A stretch of DNA of 12,653 bases from NCBI GenBank assembly GCA_964549105.1, contig CAZJTZ010000048.1, forward strand, positions 1-12,653, written 5' to 3'. Each line of letters opens with the position of its first letter. Position 1 is the first letter of the stretch. Source of the stretch: Hydrogenedens sp964549105. Its GTDB lineage: Bacteria > Hydrogenedentota > Hydrogenedentia > Hydrogenedentales > Hydrogenedentaceae. Shown one piece after another: positions 1 to 8,000 of this stretch. The notes below the pieces were generated by a model that was not told the origin of the DNA, searched no databases, and saw only the letters and a program-made list of their open reading frames with translations. The position numbers and the translations under genes are program-made.

Positions 1-246
1 GGTATATCGTTTAATCCCTTCTACGGTGTCCAATCCCTCTTCTATTTTTCGACAAATTCCCTCTTCTACCTCTTCAGGGTCAGCACCCGGATAAACAACC
101 TGAACCGTTATCATATCTAAAGAAGATTCAGGGAATAATTCTCTCTTTATCAACATTAACGAAATTAAACCAGAAACAAGGATAACTATCGTCAATAAAT
201 TTGCAAAAACACGATTACCTACAAAATAACCAAGAAATTGATTCAT
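1..246 (-). CDS. RND efflux transporter permease, N-terminal fragment
   Basis: This is the first 82 codons of a resistance-nodulation-division inner-membrane pump subunit; the rest lies beyond the left edge. The translation begins MNQFLGYFVGNRVFANLL and has one membrane span at about residues 8-33. The start of the periplasmic porter domain follows, with the family signature YPGADPEEVEEGI and KIEEGLDTVEGIKRYT. That pattern is typical of AcrB/HAE-type permeases. The ATG overlaps the stop of the upstream adaptor gene as ATGA, so the two are translationally coupled. A GAGGG ribosome binding site lies nine bases ahead of it. The substrate cannot be told from this fragment. By family knowledge it should form a trimer that exports compounds through the adaptor and an outer-membrane channel, driven by protons or sodium. 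Confidence 0.93.
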   Translation of the reverse strand, partial: MNQFLGYFVGNRVFANLLTIVILVSGLISLMLIKRELFPESSLDMITVQVVYPGADPEEVEEGICRKIEEGLDTVEGIKRYT

Positions 247-1592
247 GACTGGGAACCCTCATTTTTTGGCTCGTTATATTCTAACAGTGAGTTTTCTATG
301 GGATTTACCAGACGCGTTTTAACAACAGTGGCTCCCGCTTCCAGCCCCTTGACAATGACCTCATCTCCCTGCATATATAACCTCTCTACCTTAACAGAGT
401 GTAATCTCTTATCTACCGAGAGATAAACAATACCCTCGAAACTAACTGCGGTATCTGGTAAACGATACACACCTATCAAAGTTTTTCCCGGTATCTTTAC
501 ATTGCAGAACATTGCTTGAACTAATGGCATTTTATCTTCCGTCAAAGAGAACAAATTCTCTCCTTCAATACGCACAACGGCATAGACAGTTCTTGTTGTT
601 TCATCATACTTTTCAACACGATTTAGTATCCCTTTCCACTGGTGTTTCCCCTTATCCTCAGTCCAGAAAATATTGCATTCTCGAGGCTCTAAAGGTGGAA
701 ACCATGCAAAATTGTTGGGTTCAACACTATTTTGAAATGGTAGCCATTGCGTTGCTTCACGACTATCTAATGGAACTGATATTTCCATAATAGAATCATC
801 AGAAATAGTTAAAACTACAGCACCAGGATTTACATATTGTCCCGCTTCCAGATTGACATTCACTACCCTTGCGAGAAATGGCGACTTTACTTGCGTTCTG
901 GACAGGTCTATTTCTGTTTTTTTTAACTGTGCGTCTGCGGATTTGACCGATTCCTCTGCTTCTTTTATTTGTAATGGATATAGTTCAACCGCCTGGGCTA
1001 ACAAATTGGCAGAGTCTAATAACTGGTTATAGGTTCTTTCTGCTTGTTCTACATTTGACTGGGTCCCAACTTTATCCCGTTCAAATAATGTCTTTACTCG
1101 TTGAAATTCTGTATAAGCAAGGTCTCTTGAACGCTCCAATGTCTTTAACCGTTCTTTATCAGAAACAAACTGCTTTTGTAGTCTACTAAGTGTCTCTTTT
1201 GCTTTTCCTAAATTCGCCTCCGCTGTTTGTAGTTGAATCTGGTAATCACTGGGTTCTATTTCAAATAATACATCACCCTCAGGAATAACCTCACCTACTT
1301 CAAGGTTGGAATGAATGCGAATCACCCTTCCTGACACCTCCGGAGATATAGGAACATTTGCTAAAGGACGAACCTCACCAAAACCATTTAATACAATAGG
1401 GAAATCCACAGGCTGTGTTTGTATAACCTCTACAAGTAAAGGTCGCTCTTCCTCTCTTGCCTGTGCAGGTGGCTTACGAAAAGACGAAAAAAAGAAATAT
1501 ATGCCTATACCCACTATAATAATAATTATAGCCAGCAATGCTGAAAAAAATCTGGCAATAAATACATACCTTCTAACTTTTTCTTCATTCAT
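243..1592 (-). CDS. RND efflux periplasmic adaptor (membrane fusion protein, HlyD/AcrA type)
   Basis: A 449-residue adaptor linking the inner-membrane RND pump to an outer-membrane channel. An N-terminal anchor spans residues 11-36 and there is no lipobox, so it is membrane-anchored rather than a lipoprotein. The first lipoyl half (PISPEVSGRV, residues 81-90, then GEVIPEGDVLFEIEP) is followed by a helical hairpin of about 115 residues (118-232) rich in Q, E, K and L. The second lipoyl half is at 233-265 (VKSPFLARVVNVNLEAGQYV). Beta-barrel and membrane-proximal domains run to about residue 430. It is longer than the usual 350-400 residues. The ATG overlaps the MarR stop codon (ATGA) and the TGA overlaps the permease start, so all three genes are one operon. 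An AGAGGAA ribosome binding site precedes the ATG. Substrate unknown. Confidence 0.93.
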   Translation of the reverse strand: MNEEKVRRYVFIARFFSALLAIIIIIVGIGIYFFFSSFRKPPAQAREEERPLLVEVIQTQPVDFPIVLNGFGEVRPLANVPISPEVSGRVIRIHSNLEVGEVIPEGDVLFEIEPSDYQIQLQTAEANLGKAKETLSRLQKQFVSDKERLKTLERSRDLAYTEFQRVKTLFERDKVGTQSNVEQAERTYNQLLDSANLLAQAVELYPLQIKEAEESVKSADAQLKKTEIDLSRTQVKSPFLARVVNVNLEAGQYVNPGAVVLTISDDSIMEISVPLDSREATQWLPFQNSVEPNNFAWFPPLEPRECNIFWTEDKGKHQWKGILNRVEKYDETTRTVYAVVRIEGENLFSLTEDKMPLVQAMFCNVKIPGKTLIGVYRLPDTAVSFEGIVYLSVDKRLHSVKVERLYMQGDEVIVKGLEAGATVVKTRLVNPIENSLLEYNEPKNEGSQS

Positions 1593-2074
1593 ACGACTTC
1601 CTCTTTCTCTTTTTTTAGAACTGAAGTTAAATATTGACTAATTTTTTTATTTACATCAACCCACTGTGACGAGGTTTCTTTCCCCAAATTCTGCAATAAT
1701 TCATTAATGTTAAATAAAATTTGCTGTTCATGCCACTGAAGAATCTCTTCTGCCTCTTTTGTCAAACTTATCTGAATTTCGCGTCGGTCTTCTGATGATT
1801 GTTCCCTTACAACTAAACCCAATTCATAAAGACGGTCTAACATAAGACTGGCTGCGGGTGGTGAAACATTCAAATTTCTTGATAATTCCTTTAAGTTCAA
1901 AGGACCATAATTTCGAATGGCTATCAGCATGTGAAATTGAGGAACAGTTAGTTCATGCTCTAATTTAGGCCGTTCCATTTCTTTATTAAATTTGTGGAAT
2001 CGGTCAATTTCCCATCGCTGAATTAATTGCAATGTCCTAAATATTTCGTATGCCTCTGACGAATAATCTTTCAT
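1589..2074 (-). CDS. MarR-family transcriptional regulator
   Basis: A 161-residue winged-helix regulator that most likely represses its own efflux operon until a ligand binds. Residues 43-110 form the wHTH: LTVPQFHMLIAI, then LNLKELSRNLNVSPPAASLM as the helix-turn-helix, then a wing carrying the family EDRRE motif (95-99). Flanking helices at the N- and C-termini would make the dimer interface. The frame is open upstream to a TTG at 2113. I prefer the ATG at 2074 because AGGAAAG lies eight bases ahead of it, while the TTG has no ribosome binding site and sits only about ten bases after the predicted transcription start. The gene is first in an operon with the RND adaptor and permease, overlapping the adaptor by four bases. 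Confidence 0.93.
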   Translation of the reverse strand: MKDYSSEAYEIFRTLQLIQRWEIDRFHKFNKEMERPKLEHELTVPQFHMLIAIRNYGPLNLKELSRNLNVSPPAASLMLDRLYELGLVVREQSSEDRREIQISLTKEAEEILQWHEQQILFNINELLQNLGKETSSQWVDVNKKISQYLTSVLKKEKEEVV

Positions 2075-2082
2075 GTTTTTGA

Positions 2083-2089
2083 CTTTCCT
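2083..2089 (-). promoter_or_regulatory. Ribosome binding site deciding the MarR start
   Basis: AGGAAAG on the minus strand, eight bases before the ATG at 2074. It supports the shorter 161-residue MarR protein over the TTG-initiated 174-residue reading. Confidence 0.6.
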
Positions 2090-2129
2090 ATAAGTTATCC
2101 AATAAACTTTCAAAAATGAATAGATTATT

Positions 2130-2158
2130 ATTTTACTCTAAAATCATTAAATTGTCAA
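2130..2158 (-). promoter_or_regulatory. Sigma-70-type promoter of the MarR-RND operon
   Basis: On the minus strand, a perfect -35 TTGACA (2158-2153) is followed after exactly 17 bases by TAAAAT (2135-2130), a five-of-six match to the -10 consensus. Transcription should start near 2123, giving an untranslated leader of about 49 bases before the ATG at 2074. An 11-base inverted repeat, TTAACTATTAA (2163-2173), lies five bases upstream of the -35 and could be an operator. In such AT-rich DNA it could equally be chance. Confidence 0.7.
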
Positions 2159-2212
2159 ATTATTAACTATTAAAAACATTTTATAAGCAAATAATTATAT
2201 ATAAAAACACCT

Positions 2213-2228
2213 AACTAACAATTTAGTT
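2213..2228. promoter_or_regulatory. Palindrome in the divergent region, candidate MarR operator
   Basis: AACTAACAATTTAGTT has perfect 6-bp arms around a 4-bp centre. Its size fits a MarR dimer site, and it lies between the divergently transcribed marR and amrS genes. It is about 55 bp upstream of the marR -35 and about 55 bp upstream of the amrS -10. It may therefore act on either gene or on neither. Only the symmetry is seen; binding is inferred. Confidence 0.35.
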
Positions 2229-2281
2229 CCATCTTTTATCAATTATTTTTAGACCTGCAAGTTTTTACTTTCGTTTTTGAT

Positions 2282-2290
2282 TGTTATAAT
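2282..2290 (+). promoter_or_regulatory. Extended -10 promoter for amrS
   Basis: TGTTATAAT is an exact TGN-TATAAT extended -10. No good -35 is present at standard spacing; the best is TTTACT at 2264-2269 with a 15-base spacer, as extended -10 promoters tolerate. The expected start is near 2297, a leader of about 45 bases before the amrS ATG. Confidence 0.55.
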
Positions 2291-2341
2291 TAAATACAAT
2301 GTAATGAAATATAACACTATTTATTATCGTTGTAATGTGAT

Positions 2342-3319
2342 ATGAAGCAACTCGTTCAGTGTGAACTTTGTCCACGCAATTGTATTTTAGACGAAAATCA
2401 AAAGGGGGAGTGTCGTATTCGTATAAATATTGGAGGGAAACTTTATACAGTGACTTATGGTCATCCCTGCTCAATTCATGTAGACCCGGTGGAGAAGAAG
2501 CCACTTTATCATTTCCTTCCTGCCACACCTATCTTGTCGCTTGCTACGGTTGGGTGTAATCTCCATTGTAAAAATTGTCAAAACTGGGAAATATCTCAGG
2601 CAGAACCCTACCAATATGAAACCGAATTTATAGAACCTGCAGAGATTGCAAATCTGGCGATACAGTATAAATGCCCATCAGTTGCCTATACTTATACAGA
2701 GCCATTAGCCTATTATGAATATACTTATGATTGCTGTAAGGTAGTCGTAGAAAAGGGATTAAAGAATGTCCTTGTAACAGCAGGATACATTAATGAAGAA
2801 CCATATAAGCAGTTGCTTCAATTTGTTCATGCCGCAAATATTGACTTAAAAAGTTTTTCAGATGAATTTTACAGAACTGTATGTGACGGGACTCTCAAAC
2901 CAGTGCTAAAAACACTTGAACTAACAAAAAAGGCTGGCGTTGAATTAGAAGTAACCAATTTGGTTATACCGACATTGAACGATAAAGATGAAGATATTCA
3001 AAAATTGTCCAATTGGATTGTAGTAAATCTGGGAAAAGACACACCGTTGCATTTCTCTCAATTCTATCCACAATATAAAATGACACATTTGCCACCTACC
3101 CCTTTGGAAACACTTGTAAAAGCCCGTCAAATCGCTCAAAATGAAGGGCTTCAATTTGTATACATTGGCAATATCATTCATAGAGAAGGTTCAAACACTT
3201 ATTGCCCTTCCTGCAAGACCTTGCTTATAGAGCGTTATGGGTTTAATGTTCTTACTAACAATATCGTAGACGGGAGTTGTCCAAAATGTGGAACAAAAAT
3301 CTATGGAACATGGAAATAG
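2342..3319 (+). CDS. amrS: AmmeMemoRadiSam system radical SAM enzyme
   Basis: A 325-residue radical S-adenosylmethionine enzyme of the AmrS family, which co-occurs with Memo (protein B) and AMMECR1 (protein A) homologues. Its reaction and substrate are not known to me. An N-terminal Cys-rich segment (C7, C10, C14, C24; CELCPRNC then KGECRIR) precedes the radical SAM core with C72xxxC76xxC79, the ligands of the SAM-binding 4Fe-4S cluster. The barrel carries the family strings AYTYTEP and NIDLKSFSDEFYR. A C-terminal zinc-ribbon-like part has C288PSC291 and C313PKC316. An in-frame TAA nine bases upstream fixes this start, although no strong Shine-Dalgarno sequence is visible. It should be cytoplasmic. 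The next solid gene on the strand is the Memo-AMMECR1 fusion, which supports the assignment strongly. Confidence 0.95.
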   Translation: MKQLVQCELCPRNCILDENQKGECRIRINIGGKLYTVTYGHPCSIHVDPVEKKPLYHFLPATPILSLATVGCNLHCKNCQNWEISQAEPYQYETEFIEPAEIANLAIQYKCPSVAYTYTEPLAYYEYTYDCCKVVVEKGLKNVLVTAGYINEEPYKQLLQFVHAANIDLKSFSDEFYRTVCDGTLKPVLKTLELTKKAGVELEVTNLVIPTLNDKDEDIQKLSNWIVVNLGKDTPLHFSQFYPQYKMTHLPPTPLETLVKARQIAQNEGLQFVYIGNIIHREGSNTYCPSCKTLLIERYGFNVLTNNIVDGSCPKCGTKIYGTWK

Positions 3320-3495
3320 GTAGAGGTGTTTTTTTAAATATAGTGTTCGCAGAATTAGTGGGTATTGTTTTGACACCTCATGCTAAAATATCTATTGTTC
3401 GACAGACTTATGCACAACCTCTATTTCGAGGGAAAATAACAAAAGGAAAGAATTGGAAAAAGATCTCTGATTTGCCTGCTTTATGGGCAGGATAA
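3286..3495 (+). CDS. Possible small membrane or secreted protein (marginal ORF)
   Basis: A 69-codon reading frame that overlaps the 3' end of amrS by 34 bases and fills most of the gap before the Memo-AMMECR1 gene. GGGAG lies nine bases before the ATG at 3286, but those bases are also amrS coding sequence. A later in-frame ATG at 3310 is possible. The product has a modest hydrophobic stretch (GVFLNIVFAELVGIVL) and a basic, tryptophan-containing C-terminus (KGKNWKKISDLPALWAG). The codon mix looks like that of the neighbours. I do not recognise it. It may be a genuine small operon member, the remnant of a gene, or a chance frame. Confidence 0.3.
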   Translation: MWNKNLWNMEIGRGVFLNIVFAELVGIVLTPHAKISIVRQTYAQPLFRGKITKGKNWKKISDLPALWAG

Positions 3496-3548
3496 ATTTG
3501 TAATACTATATCCTTAACAGAGAAATTAATAAATAGCGAGAGGGAAAA

Positions 3549-5084
3549 ATGAAAAATTTTTGTTGGATATTAATTTTCATTGCGGTTGCAATGCTCTCAA
3601 CAAATTGTGGAGCAAATAATGATGACAAAAATACACAGCCGCCTTCCTCAGAGAAAGTCTACAAATCATTAATTGCCGGACAATGGTATGATGCCGAGCC
3701 TATAAGATTGAAGCAACAACTTACAGAATTGTTTGGACAAGCAGAACAACAGCCATTAGAAAAAAATGTTATAGGCTTAATTTTACCTCATGCAGGCTAT
3801 CAGTATTCAGGGAAAACTGCATGCAAAGCCATTAAAACGGCTCAAAATACATCTTTTAATAGAGTAATTATTTTAGGAACCTCCCATAGAGCACCAATGA
3901 AAAATCTAATTAGTATACCCTCAGATGATTTTTATGAAACACCATTAGGGAAAATTCCCATAGATACTGAGGCAATTCAGCAACTCAAAAAATATCCTTA
4001 TTTTCAGACGGTCTCAATAGCCCAACAAGGGGAACACAGTGTTGATATTGAATTGCCGCTGTTACAATTTGTTAAAAAAGATTTTAAGTTAGTTCCACTT
4101 ATTTGTGGAAAATTGGATTTAGAGACGACGAAACAGATTGCAGGTATTCTTAAAAGCATAGTGGATGATAAAACCCTTATAATTGCAAGCAGTGATTTTA
4201 CGCATTACGGGGTGAATTATGATTATATCCCTTTTACAGAAAATATAGCAGAAAACTTAAAAAAGTTGGACATGGGAGCATATCAATTCATTGAAAAGTT
4301 AGATGTGCAAGGGTTATATAATTATATTGAGACAACAGGAGCAACTATTTGTGGTCCCTATGGGATTGGGGTTCTGATGTGCATGTTGCCAAAAAATACG
4401 GAAGTGCATTTAATTGAATATAAACGCTCAGGCGATATTGTAAACGATTATCGCAATTCAGTGAGTTATTGTAGTATAGCCTTTACAGGAACCTGGGAAA
4501 AAGGAGAAAAGATAACTATGAGTACTACACCATCATTAACCGCAAAAGAGAAGAAAGATTTGCTAAAATTAGCACGCTGGACACTGGAATATGTCTTAGA
4601 ACACGGCAAATTGCCGTCTGACAATGAACTGCCAATTGAAATCACAGATACTATGAAAACGCTTCGTGCGGCTTTTGTCACTTTGAAGATAGGTGAAGAT
4701 TTACGCGGCTGTATCGGTGAAATCTACCCTACGCGACCCATGTATAAATCTGTCCTACAAAATGCTTACAACGCAGGTTTTAGAGACCCTCGATTTTACC
4801 CTATTACAAAGGAAGAACTTGCCAAAATCAAAATTGAAATATCTCTTCTCACGCCTCCGCGACCAATAAATAATTACAACGAAATTGAGTTGGGGAAACA
4901 TGGAATCATCTTAAAAAAAGGATACGGTCAAGCATTATTTTTGCCCCAGGTGGCACCCGAACAAGGTTGGAATCTACAACAGACATTAGAACACCTATCT
5001 ATGAAAGCAGGCTTGCCTATGGACGCATATAAAGAAGGTGCAGAATTCGAAGTGTTTGAGGCAGAAGTCTTCAGTGAAGAGTAA
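3549..5084 (+). CDS. Memo-AMMECR1 fusion lipoprotein (AmmeMemoRadiSam proteins B and A)
   Basis: A 511-residue fusion of two AmmeMemoRadiSam proteins. Residues 36-317 are a Memo domain. The positions matching the metal/active-site residues of human MEMO1 are present: H81 (LPHAGY), H113 (GTSH), D216 and H219 (SSDFTHYG) and C268 (TICGP), plus the family EHS motif at 162-164. Residues about 328-511 are an AMMECR1 domain with the hallmark LRGCIG (385-390), DPRFYP and FLPQVAPEQGWN. Unusually, residues 1-20 look like a lipoprotein signal: one basic residue, a hydrophobic core, then LSTNC with C20 as the candidate lipidated cysteine and a polar linker after it. The Asn just before the Cys is a poor lipobox residue. 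GAGAGGG six bases before the ATG is a good ribosome binding site. The stop overlaps the next start by one base (TAATG). Family assignment is firm; export and function are inferred. Confidence 0.93.
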   Translation: MKNFCWILIFIAVAMLSTNCGANNDDKNTQPPSSEKVYKSLIAGQWYDAEPIRLKQQLTELFGQAEQQPLEKNVIGLILPHAGYQYSGKTACKAIKTAQNTSFNRVIILGTSHRAPMKNLISIPSDDFYETPLGKIPIDTEAIQQLKKYPYFQTVSIAQQGEHSVDIELPLLQFVKKDFKLVPLICGKLDLETTKQIAGILKSIVDDKTLIIASSDFTHYGVNYDYIPFTENIAENLKKLDMGAYQFIEKLDVQGLYNYIETTGATICGPYGIGVLMCMLPKNTEVHLIEYKRSGDIVNDYRNSVSYCSIAFTGTWEKGEKITMSTTPSLTAKEKKDLLKLARWTLEYVLEHGKLPSDNELPIEITDTMKTLRAAFVTLKIGEDLRGCIGEIYPTRPMYKSVLQNAYNAGFRDPRFYPITKEELAKIKIEISLLTPPRPINNYNEIELGKHGIILKKGYGQALFLPQVAPEQGWNLQQTLEHLSMKAGLPMDAYKEGAEFEVFEAEVFSEE

Positions 5085-8000
5085 TGAAGAAAAAAATAAT
5101 TATATTAATCTCGTTAGGCTGTTTTTCAATCACGGCGCAATCCCTGTTTATCAGGGATTATTTGCACTGTCTTGAAGAAAATGAACTTACATTAGGAATC
5201 TTCTATCTATTCTGGTTTCTCTGGATAATTCCGGGCACATTAGCAGGTCGCTACCTTCGTAACTGGTCGAAATATTTACCTATAACTTCACTCTTTTATA
5301 TCCCAGCGTGGCTGTGGGGACATTTTCTCATTCGTAATGCACGATATTTAGCAGATATTCCTGTATATGAGATTTTTAACCTTAATAAAATATTCCTATT
5401 CTCAATAATAGCGCCTGCTGGAATAAGTTTTTGCACAGGATTTTTATTCACACAGAGCAACCTATGGTGGGAGAGTGATGATAAAGAGACAAACAGAACA
5501 AATCCACCAAACACAGTTCGGTCAATATATGCTTATGAAGCGTTAGGTGCTGTCTTAGGCGGGTTGATTACCTCCATCAGCATTTATTTAGGTTTTTCGC
5601 ATTGGATACCTTTAAGTCTGGCTATCTGGTTATTAGTAACCTCTTCAATTTTGTTTATCAATTATCGTCTACCCAAACAAGCCTTGCCCATCATCTTTCT
5701 CCCTCTATTTATTGGAGCAGGATTTCTACTTGATAGATGGGAAAATAAAACTTTCTGGGAACGCCTTATAGAAAACGGGGATTATCAAGGGAAAATTATT
5801 ACACAACAGGGTGAATATTTATATGGACAAAAAGAGAATCAGTTAACTTTGCTCCGTAATCTCAAACCTGCTTTGAGTTTCCCCAATCCTGACTACGGAC
5901 TACGGTTATTATCTACCTTCCTTTCACAAAAAAACGACGCCAAATCCATGCTACTCATTGGTGAACCCTTTATCTACACCTTTACATATCTCCTAAAAAT
6001 TAATGAGGTGCAAAATATTACATGGATACCGTTTGACTTTGATTTGTCTGCAAAGATTTTTCAACTTCTCCCCGAAAATGAATTACCTAACCGAGACAAA
6101 CTAATAACTCCACGAGTTGAGCCTCGTTCCTTTCTGCATAACTCAAACCAAAAATTTGATATGATTTTAGTTTATACAGGAAATCCCTTGGCCATAACTG
6201 CCAATCGCTATCTAACTGATACATTTTTCAATTTAATAAAGGAGCATTTATCAGACAAAGGTATTGCTGGAATTAGAATCTCTGGGGGAGAGAATTTTCT
6301 TGGTGGTGAAATTGCTACTCTTGGTGCTTCAACATTTTTTACCTTCCAAAAAACTTTGGGCATTACAGCAATCAAACCCGGTGAAGAAACCTGGCTGTTC
6401 GGTTCAGCCACTTATCCTCTCAGTGAGCATGTCCCAACCCTTGAACGGCGATTATCTGCTTTTACCCAACCGATAACAGAGTTAAAGCCAACCCTTGTAA
6501 GAGATTTATATCCACCAGACCGCATTGTTTTTCAAAAAAATCGCTACGATGAGGTCAAAAAAAATACTTCTGAAAAATATTTAATAAGCACTGACAACAA
6601 TTATCTTGGGTTTCTGTATAGTATTCTTTTCTATTTATGGAAGCAGGGCTATTCGGATATATTAAACAAAACCATGATGATAAAAAGGATACTCATTTTT
6701 CTGACTGTTATTTCCCCGTTGATTTTCATCATTGCGAGAGGGATTTACAAACAGAAATCTATTCGTAAAGGCACGCAAAAACAATTATTAACTACACCTG
6801 ATATATGTTTTGCTATATTTTTAATTGGCATGGTAGGAATGGGAATTTCTCTTCTCTTGCTTATATTATTCCAATATAATTATGGTTCACTTTCCACTTT
6901 TGTCGGACTCTTCTCATCTATGTTTATGCTAGGACTTTCCATTAGCCCACTTTTATTCAATACCCTTATTAAAAACAGACAAAACAAAATATCCATTCTA
7001 CTACTACTTTTACTCCCTCTTATTTCCATTTGCTATACATTTGCTTTATTCAATTTTTTACAAATTAGTTTTTATACCTTCCTTGTCATATTTTTCCTTT
7101 GGGGGTTTACATTGGGATTTACACTGTCCTGGTTTCTTGAAATACCTAAAACAGAAACAGACACCTCGAAATTAGCCGTTTATTTAGAAGGCTATGACAA
7201 TGCAGGAGCAGGATTAGGTGCTTTTATATTTCCCATGTTATTACTCCCTTTTTTAGGATTACAAAATTCGGCGATAATTATCATTTTTTATTTATTCCTT
7301 ACTTTGTTATTTGTCCCTCTACTTACCAAAATTCCTGTTCATAAATCTGTGTTGTGGGGTAGGCAAATCGGATATACCCTATTCCCTATGCTTTTATTAT
7401 GCTTTGGCACCACTGAAATTTATTATCGTTCGACAATCCCACTTCCAAAGGATAAATTTACAGAGATTGCACAAAAATTGGCAAAGGACAGCACAATAAC
7501 CCCAGAGACAAAGATTTCTAAAGATGGCAAACAAATCCGTTTTTATGCTGTTCATAGCAAAAATGAAAATGGAGAAGAAAAAATATCCTATATATTCTCA
7601 ACGGCTTCATTGTTCAAAGTAATTGGATATGCTGGCGAGATTGACCTCGCTGTAAAAGTGTCCAGTGAAGGAAATATTGAAGACTTAAAGGTTATTCAAT
7701 CAAATGAGACCCCAAACTATCTATCTCTTGTGGAAAGTTACTTCTTTTTGTATAAAGGGAAGAATATATATCAGCCAGATACCTTTGCAGGAATTGACAG
7801 TGTAAGTGGTGCGACAACCACGGCAGACGCCATCAAAAGAGCAGTGCAATTTGCAGGTAAAGAGTTCGCAAAGATTATTCAAGGGGCAGAATCAAGTGCA
7901 GGAGATATCCAAAAATTTACAAATCAAACACAAAAATCAAAAAATTCTATCTACATCTTTTTAATATTTATTCTTGGTGCTATTATCATTCGTTTTTACC

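Noticed and set aside
1315..1641. A 108-codon plus-strand ORF opposite the adaptor N-terminus
   Set aside because: The minus-strand adaptor has clear lipoyl, hairpin and membrane-anchor features across the same bases.
2075..2113. TTG at 2113 as the MarR start (174 residues)
   Set aside because: It has no ribosome binding site and lies only about ten bases after the predicted transcription start, while ATG at 2074 has AGGAAAG at eight bases.
2265..2528. An 87-codon minus-strand ORF covering the amrS start and part of the divergent region
   Set aside because: It overlaps the conserved Cys-rich start of AmrS and has no ribosome binding site or family features.
3470..3495. CCTGC...GCAGG hairpin before the Memo-AMMECR1 gene as a terminator or attenuator
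   Set aside because: The stem is five pairs with no T-run after it, and the bases also lie in the small ORF.
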